From: Pavlovales sp. CCMP2436
Taxonomy: Eukaryota > Haptophyta > Pavlovophyceae > Pavlovales
Length of the DNA: 30,877 nt
Assembly (NCBI GenBank): GCA_026770615.1
Contig: MU631887.1
Coordinates: 28,376-59,252, forward strand
Reading direction: 5' to 3'
Shown in pieces: positions 18,451-26,663 of the stretch. Within the stretch, counting starts at the first letter, position 1. Each line of letters begins with the position of its first letter. The position numbers and the translations under genes were made by a program. The notes beneath the pieces were generated by a model. The model was given only the letters and a program-made list of their open reading frames with translations, had not been told where the DNA came from and did not search any database.

Positions 18451-19180
18451 ATCCCAGGTCTCCACTACGACGAGATCTACTCTCCGACGCTGCGCTACGA
18501 CTCGTTGCGTTTACTCCTCGCTCACGCCGCCTTCATGCGCAAGCCCGGCGACTCTCGCTGGCAAGTCTGCAGCGCAGATGTGTCATCAGCATACCTCAAC
18601 GCTGAGGTCCCCGACTCGGAACAACTCCATCTCGGACTCCCGCCGCTCTACCAGGCCAAGATCATCGCGCCGCCCGGCTTCAAGGTCGCGCTGCGCTGCC
18701 GCCGCGCCATCAACGGTCTCAAGCAGAGTGGCCGACTCTGGTGAAACACCAATCTCGACATCATGGAACGCATCAAGTTCCACCGCATCGACGCCTCCTG
18801 CTCTGTCTACCGCCGCATCTGTGAGGACGGTTCCATCGACCTTGTGGGCTTGTTCGTGGACGGTTTTCTTCTGCTCTCGAGCTCTCCAAGCCCAACGGCC
18901 TGCGCAGAGATCGTCGACGAGCTCAAGGGGTTCTACGACATCTGCTTCCTCGGCCCCATCAAGACCTTCCTCGGCGTCAACGTTGAGCATGACGAGAAGA
19001 GCATCACAATGTTGATGCCTCTCTACATCGTGACCTGCCTCGAGCGCTTCGACGACTTGGGCATCTCCACGAAGAAGTCCCCCATGATGATCGACCTCGA
19101 CAAGCACGACGGCTCAGACGAGCCCGAGCTACTCGATCTCGAAGGCAGCTCCAACTTCCCCTCCATGGTCGGGGCGCGCT
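18451..19180 (+). pseudogene. copia reverse transcriptase core with FVDG active site
   Basis: Continues the RT in the same frame. It has the first catalytic Asp in VCSADVSSAYLNAEV, a thumb-proximal AINGLKQSGRLW followed by TGA (18742-18744), then the polymerase turn LVGLFVDGFLLL (about 18843-18878). Copia RTs normally have YVDD here, so the protein could not polymerise. FLGVNVEHDEKSI follows and corresponds to the connection to RNase H. The frame is lost near 19170. Confidence 0.85.
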
Positions 19181-19379
19181 GCTCTTTATCTCCAACACCT
19201 GTCGGCCGGACGTCGCTTTCGCATCAAGCTTCCTCGCGCGCTCGATGGCATCTCCGACCAGCTCTGCGCTCGACGCCGCCAAGTGCGTCTGGCTCTACCT
19301 CGCTAGCTCGAGAAACCAAGGTCTCCTCTACCGCAGCTCCAAGGCGTGCAAGGAGGAGGAGACGCTACCGCACCTAGTG

Positions 19380-19835
19380 GCCTACGTCGACTCCGACTAG
19401 GCAGCCGACCTCGAGCGCCGCCGCTCGACAACTGGGTACGTCTTCTTCTTTGCAGGCGCGCCTGTCAGCTGGCGCTCCTCTCGGCAGTCTATCACTAGGC
19501 TCTCGTCGATAGAAGCCGAGTACCTCGCCCTCGCCGACGCCGGCAAGGAAGCCATCTACTTCTGCGACATCATCAACGACCTGGGCATCATCAAGGTCGA
19601 CGCCCCGCTCCCGCTCTTTGCGGACAACAAGGGTGCGATCGACCTCACGCACAACCCAAAGTTCCACTCGCGTACCAAGCACATTGACATCCGGCATCAC
19701 TTTAATCGCGATTGTGTCGAGCACAACGTCTTCTCCATCCAGAAGGTGGGCACCAACGACAACATCGCTGACGGCTTCACCATGCCGCTCGGAGGCGCCC
19801 AGTTCAAGCTCTTCGCGCCGGCTCGAGATCGAGGT
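19380..19835 (+). pseudogene. copia RNase H domain
   Basis: Open from 19399 onward after a TAG in the DxD(W)A box. It carries RRSTTGYVFFFAGAPVSW, SIEAEYLALADAGKEAIYF (catalytic Glu), LFADNKGAIDL (catalytic Asp), SRTKHIDIRHHF, and the terminal IADGFTMPLGGAQFKLF. About 19,830 marks the end of copia similarity and abuts the C-terminal end of the Sel1-repeat gene on the other strand, so the element's 3' LTR is missing or unrecognisable. Confidence 0.85.
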
Positions 19836-19837
19836 GA

Positions 19838-20920
19838 GCTTCTTGACCGCCCCCGCGTGCCCCTCGCCGCCACCCTGGCGGCGAGGGCCAGGTCGCTCAC
19901 GGCCAGCTGGAGGGTGAAGGACTCGGGCGCGCTCCGCTTGCTGATCACATTGAGGAATCGCACGCCCTGTGCGAAGAGTTCATCGGTCCAGCCGAGCTCA
20001 GACGCGGCGGCGTAGCTTGCGGTCGCCTCCGCCTCGCTCTGCACTACGCCCCTGCCCTTCTCCAGGCATACGCCCAGCCTCGCCAGCGCCCGCACGACGC
20101 GCTGCGCCGCGGCGGCACGGTACAGGCGCACGGCCTCGCCCAAATTGCGCTTCGTGCCCTGACCGTGCTCGCATAAGAAGCCGAGCCAGTACTGCGCATC
20201 GGCGTCGCCCTGGTCGACGGCGAGGCGGAAGCAGCGCGCTGCATCGGCGAGGATGTGCGCCACGCCGACGCCCAGCATGTAGCTGATGCCAAAGCTGCCT
20301 TGCGCAGGAGCCAACCCCTCATCGGCCGCCTGCCTGATTAGCTTCGCCACCCTCGTCGGGTCCATCGGCACGCCTTTGCCCTGTATGTAGCTGTCGCCAA
20401 GAGCGTACTGGCCGCGTGCCAAGCCCTACTCGGCCGCCTGCCAATACAGCCGCGCCGCCTCCTCGTCGTTCTGCGCAAGACCCCCTGTTCCCTGCGCGTA
20501 GGAAGAGCCGAGAGCAACCTGCGCATCTGCGAGAACCTGCTTGGCGGCCAGTCTGTAGAGCTTCACCGCCTCCTCCGCGTCCTGCACCACGCCGGCGCCC
20601 AATTTGAAGCAACTCTCCAAATCGTGCTGCGCGTCTGCGAGGCCTTGCTTGGCCGCCTTCCTGTAGTGCCGCACCGCCTTCTTCTCGTCATGATCGACAC
20701 CACTTCCAGTCATGTAGCATCTGCCAAGATGGTGTTGCGCGATTGCCAAACCTTGCGCGGCCGCCTGCGTGTAGAGCCGCAGCGCCTCGGCCTGGTCCTG
20801 CACCACGCCCTTGCCCTCCTCGTAGCGTTCGCCGAGCCTGCTCTGTGTGTCGGCGTTATCCTGCGCTGTGCGCTCGATGAGCACCCTGAGCGCCTTCGCG
20901 TTGGCAGTTGCGCCCGCCAT
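19838..20920 (-). pseudogene. Sel1-repeat protein gene A, one nonsense codon
   Basis: Start chosen at ATG 20920 (MAGATANAKAL) because the paralogue at 27500 begins the same way (MAGAAAEAK). Eight Sel1-like repeats follow, each about 36 residues with the pattern ALG-x-x-Y-x-x-G-x-GV then an A-x-x-(L/W)(Y/F)-x-x-AA-x-QG helix (for example ERYEEGKGVVQDQAEALRLY). These fold as alpha/alpha solenoids that scaffold protein complexes. There is no signal peptide or membrane segment. A TAG at 20428-20426 interrupts repeat 4/5 where the paralogue has CAG; the downstream frame is otherwise intact to at least 19,870. C-terminal to the repeats lies a region ending near the copia junction, so the 3' end may be truncated. 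If the TAG is real, only a four-repeat product would be made. A sequencing error is possible. Confidence 0.75.
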
Positions 20921-21204
20921 GTGCGCCCCCTCACCCGAGCCGGGGGGTCGATGAACAAGTGTCCAGGGTGTGAGTGGAGCGCTCCGCCCCCTCTCACCTC
21001 CGTCCTCGAGCGCCAGCCGCTGCGCTTGTCCCGGTCTCGCACAGGCAGGCAAGTAGTAGAACACGCAGCCTTTCCCTCTCGCCTCCCTCCTCTCAGCGCC
21101 GGCCGCGTGTGCTGGTCCGAGGGCAACGGGGAGCCGCGCAGCCCGATCTTGTCGCTCTCGTTCCACCGCTTTCGAAAAGTGCGCCTCCGACCTGATGGCG
21201 CTCT
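20921..21204. promoter_or_regulatory. probable bidirectional promoter between Sel1 gene A and an MALSPVDL-family start
   Basis: The sequence upstream of Sel1 gene A is conserved upstream of Sel1 gene B (27501-27790), for example CAGCGCCGGCCG, GTGTGCT(T)GGTCCGAGGGC, AGCCCGATCTTG and CCACCGCTTT. The far end, AAAGTGCGC(C/T)TCCGACCTG then ATGGCGCTCT, matches 29098-29127, where it leads into the MALSPVDL family ORF on the plus strand. The unit therefore looks like a head-to-head gene pair with about 275 bp between starts. No TATA box was identified. In this copy the plus-strand gene is cut off right after its first codons by repeat R2. Confidence 0.5.
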
Positions 21205-21530
21205 TCCGGGACCACAATGAGCCCCACCGTGTGATCTTGCCCCTCGCGGACAAGAATCACACGGTGGGATCCATGCTACCAGAGTTAGTCTGTTTTGTTA
21301 TATGTGCTACAGGTGCGGCATGTGCGCAGGCGAGCTGCATTTCGAGACGAGCGAAAGGCATCGGCGGCCGGTCAGCGCGCGCCAGTCAGAGAGTCGTCGA
21401 TTGTCGTGTGTCTGATCAGCCTTAGCGGCGGGGACGGTATCCGTGTGCTCTGCTAAGGTCCCTTGATCCGAGTGTTTCTCAACGCGTGGGTCCTGTGGAG
21501 ACATGTCAGGGGACGGACGTATTTCTATAT
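21205..21530 (+). repeat. SINE-like dispersed repeat R2, copy 4
   Basis: Landmarks CCCCTCGCGGACAAGAATC, TGTGCTACAGGTGCGGC, CATTTCGAGACGAGCGA, TGATCAGCCTTAGCGGCGG, and the end GGGGACGGACGTATTTCTA, then a TA tract (21525-21540). It replaces the body of an MALSPVDL-family gene whose ATG is at 21195. Confidence 0.65.
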
Positions 21531-21540
21531 ATATATATAT

Positions 21541-21643
21541 TCTATTTATGATGGGGATTCAAGCTGGCGTCTGACTGTTCTGAAGGTTGTGCTGGTCTGA
21601 GCGCTGCGTCGCCCATTGCCTGCTGCGAGCCTAAGTCGGCTGC

Positions 21644-21646
<3 letters not shown>
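21541..21646 (-). repeat. R1 copy, about 105 bp, between two TA tracts
   Basis: Reverse orientation: TATTTATGATGGGGATTC, then AGCTGGCGTCTGACTGTTC and GCTGGTCTGAGCGCTGC, continuing to about 21645 where homology to 9302-9516 stops at the (TA)n tract 21645-21685. It ends on TA sequence at both sides. Confidence 0.7.
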
Positions 21647-21688
<42 letters not shown>

Positions 21689-21701
21689 ATATCTAGATAT
21701 T

Positions 21702-21810
21702 TACACGCTCTCGCCCGTCGACCCCGCGCTACCTAGCCAACCCTGCCTCTAACGTGACGCGCGAGGCGTTCGAGCGCGCGCTTGCCGCCTCGTCCGCATC
21801 AGCTTCCAAA
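21702..21810 (+). pseudogene. MALSPVDL-family exon fragment (diverged)
   Basis: CTCTCGCCCGTCGACC, then a GCGCTACCTAGCC block and a GACGCGCGAGG block, align with 21890-21965 and 29121-29200, but the start codon is missing and the sequence is degraded. It is one of several exon-1-only fragments. Confidence 0.45.
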
Positions 21811-21889
21811 TGAATATACGACTTCCTTTAAGGAAGGGGCAGCAGACAGGGGCAGTAAAGTGCTCCATTCACGTATTACAGTATGAGTA

Positions 21890-21982
21890 ATGGCGCTCTC
21901 ACCCGTCGATCTGCGCTACCTTGCCGACCCTACCTCGGACGCAGCGCGAAAGGGGTGCGAAGTCGATGGGCCTTTTCGATAA
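21890..21982 (+). pseudogene. MALSPVDL-family first exon, solitary copy
   Basis: ATG at 21890 opens MALSPVDLRYLADP and is open to TAA at 21980-21982 (30 codons). Of the copies here it keeps the cleanest reading of the N-terminus; the copy at 29118 has an extra base after about 8 codons. No downstream exon follows within reach before the hAT-like element. I do not recognise the domain. Confidence 0.4.
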
Positions 21983-22042
21983 AATTTGTGGTCCCTTTTT
22001 ACATAAGTCCTTTTACTTAGCAGCGTGTGGGGGGGTATTTTT

Positions 22043-22662
22043 CAGATATTCCTGTGACCACTACACACTGGTCACTTGAGTGAGTGATAAGTGTCGAATG
22101 ATTGGTTCCCAGCTATCACTCAATCGGCGACCACCCCTAGCGGTCATGTCACTCGACCGCCGAGTGAGAGCTAATTACTTAATATGTAAAGAATTCGATG
22201 AATTAAATTGTGTAATTATCTTATATTCTGGGGGTGCAATAATAGTAGGAAAAAAATTGAGGTGCGTAATTTTTTAAGAAAAATGAACAGCCAATGAGAG
22301 AGCAGGGATCCACCAGCCACACACGTGAGATTTTAGGTCCTTGAAGATTTTTTCGCGTGGCTGGTGGATCAGTCTTAGCGGGTAGGACGGTATCCGGGGG
22401 CTCGGGAGCCGGTCCCAGTTTTACCTGGGAGACCACGAATGGGACTGGACGTCTTTATTGATATTTACACACGCTTCTCTGCTCTCTCATTGGCTTATAG
22501 CTCTCACTCGGTCGCTGGGGCTTTTTGGGCACCACGAGTGAGAGCTGCTATCACTCACTCATTTTGCGGCTCCCCGTCTAGGCTGGGCTATCACTCACTC
22601 GATTGTGGAGCTCTACAGTTCAGCTAACGGTCACTCAAGAATAGTGGTCACAGGAATGTCTG
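22043..22662. mobile_element. non-autonomous hAT-like element, 620 bp, 8-bp target duplication
   Basis: Flanked on both sides by the 8-base direct repeat GTATTTTT (22035-22042 and 22663-22670). Termini are inverted: CAGATATTCCTGTGACCAC on the left against CAGACATTCCTGTGACCAC read inward from the right, with one mismatch in 21. 8-bp duplications and CAG(A/G) ends are hallmarks of the hAT superfamily. Subterminal repeats of ATCACTCA/TGAGTGAT (for example 22115, 22550, 22590) resemble transposase binding sites. There is no transposase ORF, so it must have been mobilised in trans. A second inverted-repeat element is nested inside (22291-22493). Confidence 0.85.
22291..22493. repeat. nested inverted-repeat element with R2 3'-end fragment
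   Basis: Outer arms CCAATGAGAGAGCAG (22291-22305) and CTGCTCTCTCATTGG (22479-22493) are perfect inverted repeats. Inner arms GATCCACCAGCCAC (22307-22320) and GTGGCTGGTGGATC (22357-22370) form another perfect stem. Between 22370 and 22475 lies a diverged R2 tail (AGCGGGTAGGACGGTATCC, GGACGTCT, ATTTACACAC). Confidence 0.65.
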
Positions 22663-22757
22663 GTATTTTTAGAGCACAAAAATCCCCTATTTTTTCAGAG
22701 AAAGAAGACGTCACAATCATCGTAGAGCTACGGACAAGTGAACCGGCTAGCAACTGA

Positions 22758-23385
22758 CGCTACTGGCGGCATACCCCTGTCAGCATACAAGGCGACGATA
22801 GAAAATGCCACCCCTACGCTGTGCTAAGAAGCGCAGATGAGACGTTCAACTGGGAGGCAGCCATAGCACTACGAAATGCGGCAATCACGCATGCCCGCAG
22901 CCTCCTGCAGCATGTCCAGGAGGTATTGAATCTACGCAGACCGGAGAACGTAGGTGACCCTATGGACAACAACCTTGACCACAGGCTACTCAGTAACGTG
23001 TGGCCAATCGAAGCGCAAGCAAAGTATGGGCCGCCACACTTCGGACCAAATCAGACAGCATGGATGAACGATAACATGCTCCACAGCATCGCCACATGCG
23101 TAGGCAAAGCTGTGGTGCTGAAGGCAAAGCTGTGATGCTGATAAAGAGACTGGAACAGGCAGAAGTCCATAGATTCATCGCTATCTACCTCGCGGAGCCT
23201 CTGAACGGCCTTTCGCCATACAGCGCAAACGGGAACGGGCGGGCAGCCCGGCCTGGAGCTAACGTAAAATCCTTACCAAAGCTTATCGCAGAGTCGCGCA
23301 ACGGAGGAAGGATGAGATGCATCATCTCCATCGATGAAAGGAGCAAACAATTTGAAGCAACAGTTGACAGTCTGACCCAAGGATA
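22758..23385 (+). pseudogene. unknown ORF split by a 20-bp tandem duplication
   Basis: One frame is open from 22758 to 23135 and another from 23096 to 23385. At the junction, AGGCAAAGCTGTGGTGCTGA (23102-23121) is directly followed by a copy with one change (23122-23141). The 20-bp duplication shifts the frame, so both halves come from one gene of about 200 codons. There is no ATG at the left end; the first in-frame codons after TGA at 22755 read YWRHTPVSIQG. The protein looks globular (LRNAAITHARSLLQHVQEV, DNMLHSIATCVGKAV, EVHRFIAIYLAEPLNGL), with no membrane segment or motif I recognise. It ends at TAA near 23384. It may be a transposon ORF or the last exon of a host gene. Confidence 0.4.
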
Positions 23386-23399
23386 AGAAGCAGAAAATT

Positions 23400-23760
23400 A
23401 ACACCGACGAAACTAAAGCGACGAAGGGAAGGGGGAGGGGTGAGGTGAGAGTGAGGGTGTGGGTGTGGTGGTGGTGGGAACGGTAGCAGCGGCAGCCGCA
23501 GCAGCTCGAGAAAAGGAGACGGCAAGCTGTGGTGGAAGTCGAACGTGGGCGGCTGGGACGAGGACGACAGCGGCACGTGTATGACGGCGGCGGCGGTGAC
23601 AATGTGGCAAGAAGGACATCGGCGTGTCCGCGGCAACTCAACGATATAATTTTTTTCAGTGGTGGTCATGCAGCTCAGGTGCAGCTGAAGACCTGCTGGA
23701 ACGGCGGATATACTTGCGAAAATGACATTGTTATGAACCGACGACGATGAGAGGACTCGA
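23400..23760. other. low-complexity purine- and GT-rich stretch, no gene seen
   Basis: 23414-23480 is G-rich simple sequence (GGTGTGGGTGTGGTGGTGG); 23490-23600 is GC-rich. Open frames on both strands here are low-complexity. 23715-23770 matches 27805-27850 (TTATGAACCGACGACGATG, then CTCGAGCGGAA) and, reversed, 28131-28155, so it is a further dispersed repeat. Confidence 0.45.
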
Positions 23761-23793
23761 GCGGAAAAAATTACCCCCCTTCATGAATATAAG

Positions 23794-23838
23794 TGAATAA
23801 ATGCAGAATCGGAAGGCTCCCAGTTCTGCATTTATTCA
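23794..23838 (+). other. perfect 15-bp stem-loop followed by T tract
   Basis: Arms TGAATAAATGCAGAA (23794-23808) and TTCTGCATTTATTCA (23824-23838) pair perfectly around a 15-base loop. The plus strand then runs into a T-rich tract. It could be an RNA 3' end signal or the remnant of a tiny fold-back element. Confidence 0.5.
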
Positions 23839-24021
23839 TTTATTTTTTATATTTTTTATTCAAGGTTAAATGATTGTATAACTCTGAAGAGCTCCACAAA
23901 CGTAGATTTTGACGTGGAACAACTTTGCTACTATGGTCCGCCACTTGATTCTTTCGGAAAGGACGAGAAAATGGCACACATAGAAAAGTCTACCGGCATC
24001 TTTCTGGCAGTGTTACTACAC

Positions 24022-24293
24022 ATCATTATAAGTATGCTTGATAGGAACCTTGAGAACGCAACTAAACGTAGAATTGGACGAGGAAATTTTTTGGCGCTCG
24101 GTTCGACACCTGATTCTAACAGGATCGTCAAGAATAGAGGGGATGGAGCGAGGGTGGTATTTCAGCATCCGGGTCTACGCATGTCCCCTCACTTTGGAGG
24201 CCAATTTTCGTTATTTACGAAATAATCAAGTAGCAAACTAGATGAACAAAATTGTTTCTTGTCAAATTTTGCGTCTAGGGAGACCCTCAGACT
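24022..24293. mobile_element. fold-back repeat R8, second copy with inverted ends
   Basis: The left end (GGAACCTTGAGAACGCAAC, ACGTAGAATTGGACGAGG) and right end (GTCAAATTTTGCGTCTAGGG, GACCCTCAG) are degenerate inverted versions of one motif, enclosing about 270 bp. It is related to 10083-10325, where the same blocks are in direct orientation. The class is unknown; no target duplication was identified. Confidence 0.45.
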
Positions 24294-24506
24294 TTAATGA
24301 AGGACCAGTTTGTATTTATTTTATATCATCCGAAATGAAATGCCCACTAAGAATACCCCCGCCTCACTGGTGGTGTAGCTAATTTAAGACCCGCATTTTC
24401 TTCTCGCTTTTCGATCGCGCACCCCCGCGTTCACCAGTATTTCGTGCGCCTGGACGCCGAAGCTACGCGCGCACACTAGACACTTAAAATTCATTATAGA
24501 CAGTTA

Positions 24507-24719
24507 TTACTTAGTTATTATTTTAGTTAAACTCGAGGTTATAACTAACACAAGAACTAAAAAAATGGTATTAGCCATAGCTCCTGGCCAACAGCTCCAT
24601 TGGGTCTGAAAGTTTGATGGCGTGCGTTCATTAGGGTCGTGAACGTCTTCTAAGCCTGCAAACGCGTGCGCTGCGTGCACGCAGGCTGCTGTAGACCACA
24701 TATACTTGGCGTTGAGCAC
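24507..24719 (-). CDS. small ORF with C-terminal hydrophobic segment, doubtful
   Basis: A 70-codon frame whose last 25 residues contain a membrane-like helix (NTIFLVLVLVITSS) followed by a basic end (LTKIITK). The N-terminal part is His/Cys/Ala-rich. It would suit a tail-anchored peptide or an exon, but there is no neighbour, conserved copy or clear promoter to support it. Confidence 0.2.
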   Translation of the reverse strand: MLNAKYMWSTAACVHAAHAFAGLEDVHDPNERTPSNFQTQWSCWPGAMANTIFLVLVLVITSSLTKIITK

Positions 24720-25420
24720 GCTACTCGCGCCCGCGCGTGCGCATAGTTGCGCGCTACGCGCGCAATGACTAAGATTGCTTTTTTTAAATATAATTTAAAC
24801 GGCGTACGGGAGCGCCGCACTATTCACACTCGTTCAGGGCCCCACGAATAATGTACAATATTTGATACCAGGGTCCGGGCCCGGGCGGGCCTCCGGCCCG
24901 GGGCTTCACAAATGTTCTTCGTACGTTACGCCTTTTCTAAGAGCCGGGGCGTGGCGCGAGAGGGGTGCAAGTGCTTGGTGTACTCGCTCGCCGCCACGTT
25001 CGCTACCTCGCCGACCTGCCTTGGATCAGACGAAGGGCAAAATTCTAGATTTGAGCTAGTTCGTGTGCGAGTTCCGGCCCCGTGCGAGTGTTCTGGCTGC
25101 GCAGTGGGTGTCACTGTCAGTGAGTACGTTGCCGCGTTAGGATTTTGATTGATGTCGTTTCTCAACCGGTTAGATGCACAGTACAGGGGGTTGCAGGCGG
25201 CAAGGAAGGCGTATTTTGTGCGGAGGCTTAGCTTCTTAGCTCTTTCTTAAGGTCGACTGAGCGGCAGGCTCAGTTCCTTAATCCTGCATTCGGCGGAACC
25301 CTAATACTAAAAATAGGTTTTGCATGCGCCGACGAGCTTCTCCGCCCCGTACTTCTCCATTCGGAGTGTTAAGAAGTGGCGCAACCTTCATATCGTGTGT
25401 TCTGTACACGTACGTCGTGT

Positions 25421-25441
25421 GTGGGGGGGGAGGGGGGGGGG
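25421..25441 (+). repeat. G-run
   Basis: Two runs of 8-10 G separated by one A. Potential quadruplex-forming or slippage-prone sequence inside the TA-flanked element. Confidence 0.8.
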
Positions 25442-25493
25442 AACCTGTGGCAATTGCTACGAGTTCACCACCAACCTCACCTCTGCCACCACC

Positions 25494-25670
25494 ATCCCTG
25501 CTGCCAGGACTAACGTCTGACGTCGACCAAGTCAGTGAGTGAACAACACTTGTTGAACCATGCTGAGCCGCTATATAAATGCTCTGTACATATATATATT
25601 ATCGGCTCAGCATGGTTCAACAGGTGTTGTTCAGTCGCTGGCTTGGTCGACATCAGACTGAGGTCGAGCG
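25494..25670. repeat. palindrome of two inverted R4 copies
   Basis: R4 forward (25494-25576) and R4 reversed (25602-25670) are separated by about 25 bases containing ATATATATATTAT. Arms include GAACAACACTTGTTGAACC and GGTTCAACAGGTGTTGTTC. The arms pair over about 55 bases. Confidence 0.75.
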
Positions 25671-26284
25671 ATCGACCCAAACCCTCATGCACAAGCACTC
25701 ACACCAAAGGGTGTGAGTGTGTGCGCCCTGGCCTCCACGCCCCGCCTCGGCCGCGCCTCGGCCGCCGCAGCCCTACTAATAACTTTATAATACTCACCCT
25801 AGTACTGTACTGCTGAAATTAACATTCCTGCCGAGATCCAAGTCCTATACGTTTTTGCATTGATCTAACGGTATACGAATGAGCGCCAGGAAAATAATTT
25901 TTCTCTTCGGCTTGGGGGGAGGGGACCCCCCGTACCCCTTACCTCAGTTTCTTAGCCATTTAAGAAACTGGCTTTCGGGCAGGCTCAGCTTCTTTGTCAA
26001 AAAAAAAACCCATGCTCAGCTTCTTAACGGTATAGTTTCTTATTGCCCGCGACCCCATGTAATGAAATTGATTAATTTTTCAGCAAACATGTAAATATGT
26101 TTTTAAACTACTTCAACCGATGCTGCTTTGCGCGGATGGCAAGCACTGCGCTGCGCTCGTTGACGCTGCTTAAGCACCTTCGCCTCGTGAGCTGCGCTTT
26201 GCACTTGCCCTACTGCCCCAAGGCCCGAGCCGACAAGGGATCAGTAAGTGTTCGAGCACTCTCGCGGCGCAACGTTTTTCATTA

Positions 26285-26322
26285 CCCCCCCTCCCCCCCC
26301 CTTTTTTTTTTTTTTTTTTTTA
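26285..26322 (+). repeat. C-run followed by T-run
   Basis: ACCCCCCCTCCCCCCCCC then about 20 T. It lies about 340 bp past the 3' end of Sel1 gene B in its transcription direction, where it reads as poly(A) then G. Confidence 0.8.
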
Positions 26323-26663
26323 GTAAGTGAGCTCATGCTAGGTCGAGTGGAGTTGCTGTTGCCGTTGGAATCACCTGATCGGATACTCTATTAGGAATTT
26401 CAACAGGGTGCGCGTTTACGCGGTGGGAGCCCAAGGCCAAAGCCCCATTTCGTTATTTGAATAAGGTGTGTGGCTTTTTAGTTTTTACTAACAAACTTTC
26501 TAAATTCCATTTGGCAGGCTGGAATAGACGCACGTATGCAGTGGAGACGCGCTGCTTGATGGGACGCAGCGAGCGCCGGCCTGGCAACGGATCTTCAGGA
26601 CGGCTGGCGCCAGTGCGGCCCGGGTTTTCACCGTGCAATGTTCGTGCAGCGCAAAGACCTCGC

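Larger units (their letters stand above)
17283..19835 (+). mobile_element. degenerate Ty1/copia-type retrotransposon (integrase C-part, RT, RNase H)
   Basis: Order is integrase, reverse transcriptase, RNase H, diagnostic for Ty1/copia. Integrase (about 17290-17605) has PYNPQTNGVAERTFGTL with the catalytic Glu, then, after frame changes, PDLSKLRIWGCPVAY and FVGYGSSG. RT (about 18200-19170) has HTWDEV, FVFKVKPQADGTVDKYKAR, a TAA at 18448 where the family has Gln, DVSSAYLNAEV, AINGLKQSGRLW and a TGA at 18742. The catalytic YVDD box reads FVDG, so the second aspartate is lost. A frame change near 19170 leads on to CRPDVAFA, and a TAG at 19398 stands where Trp is usual. RNase H (about 19400-19830) has STTGYVFF, SSIEAEYLAL, FADNKGAI, SRTKHIDIRHHF and IADGFT. 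Gag, protease and the integrase N-terminus are absent, and no LTR pair was found. The element is dead. Confidence 0.9.
25184..26059. mobile_element. TA-flanked MITE-family element, 876 bp with nested inserts
   Basis: The left end CAGGGGGTTGCAGGCGGCA and right end TTATTGCCCGCGACCCCATG are diverged versions of the 150-bp MITE termini (10957-11106), each flanked by TA. Removing 25184-26059 plus one TA leaves a sequence (GATGCACAGTA then ATGAAATTGATTAATTTTT) that aligns with the uninterrupted copy at 29408-29435. Inner MITE blocks (GAGGCTTAGCTTCTTAGC, GCTCAGCTTCTTAAC) are still present at both sides; the middle contains a G run and the R4 palindrome. Confidence 0.7.
24945..26280 (+). pseudogene. 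MALSPVDL-family locus copy 2, interrupted by an 876-bp element
   Basis: 24945-25181 aligns with 29165-29413 (shared GTTCGCTACCTCGCCGACC-type block, GGATCAGACGAAGGGCAA, TCTGGCTGCGCAGTGGGTGT, CGGTTAGATGCAC). 26085-26280 aligns with 29450-29640 (CGATGCTGCTTTGCGCGG, GGCAAGCACTG, GCCGACAAGGGA). Both copies end the second block with a donor-like site (ATCA/GTAAGT here, CCA/GTGAGT there), so two exons and an intron are likely, the second starting ATGTT(TT)...AACTA. The original start is missing here. Between the blocks sits the TA-flanked element, in what would be the intron. Function unknown. Confidence 0.5.

Noticed and set aside
23322..23669. Minus-strand ORFs in the G-rich stretch
   Set aside because: His/Pro/Ser low-complexity translations of simple sequence.
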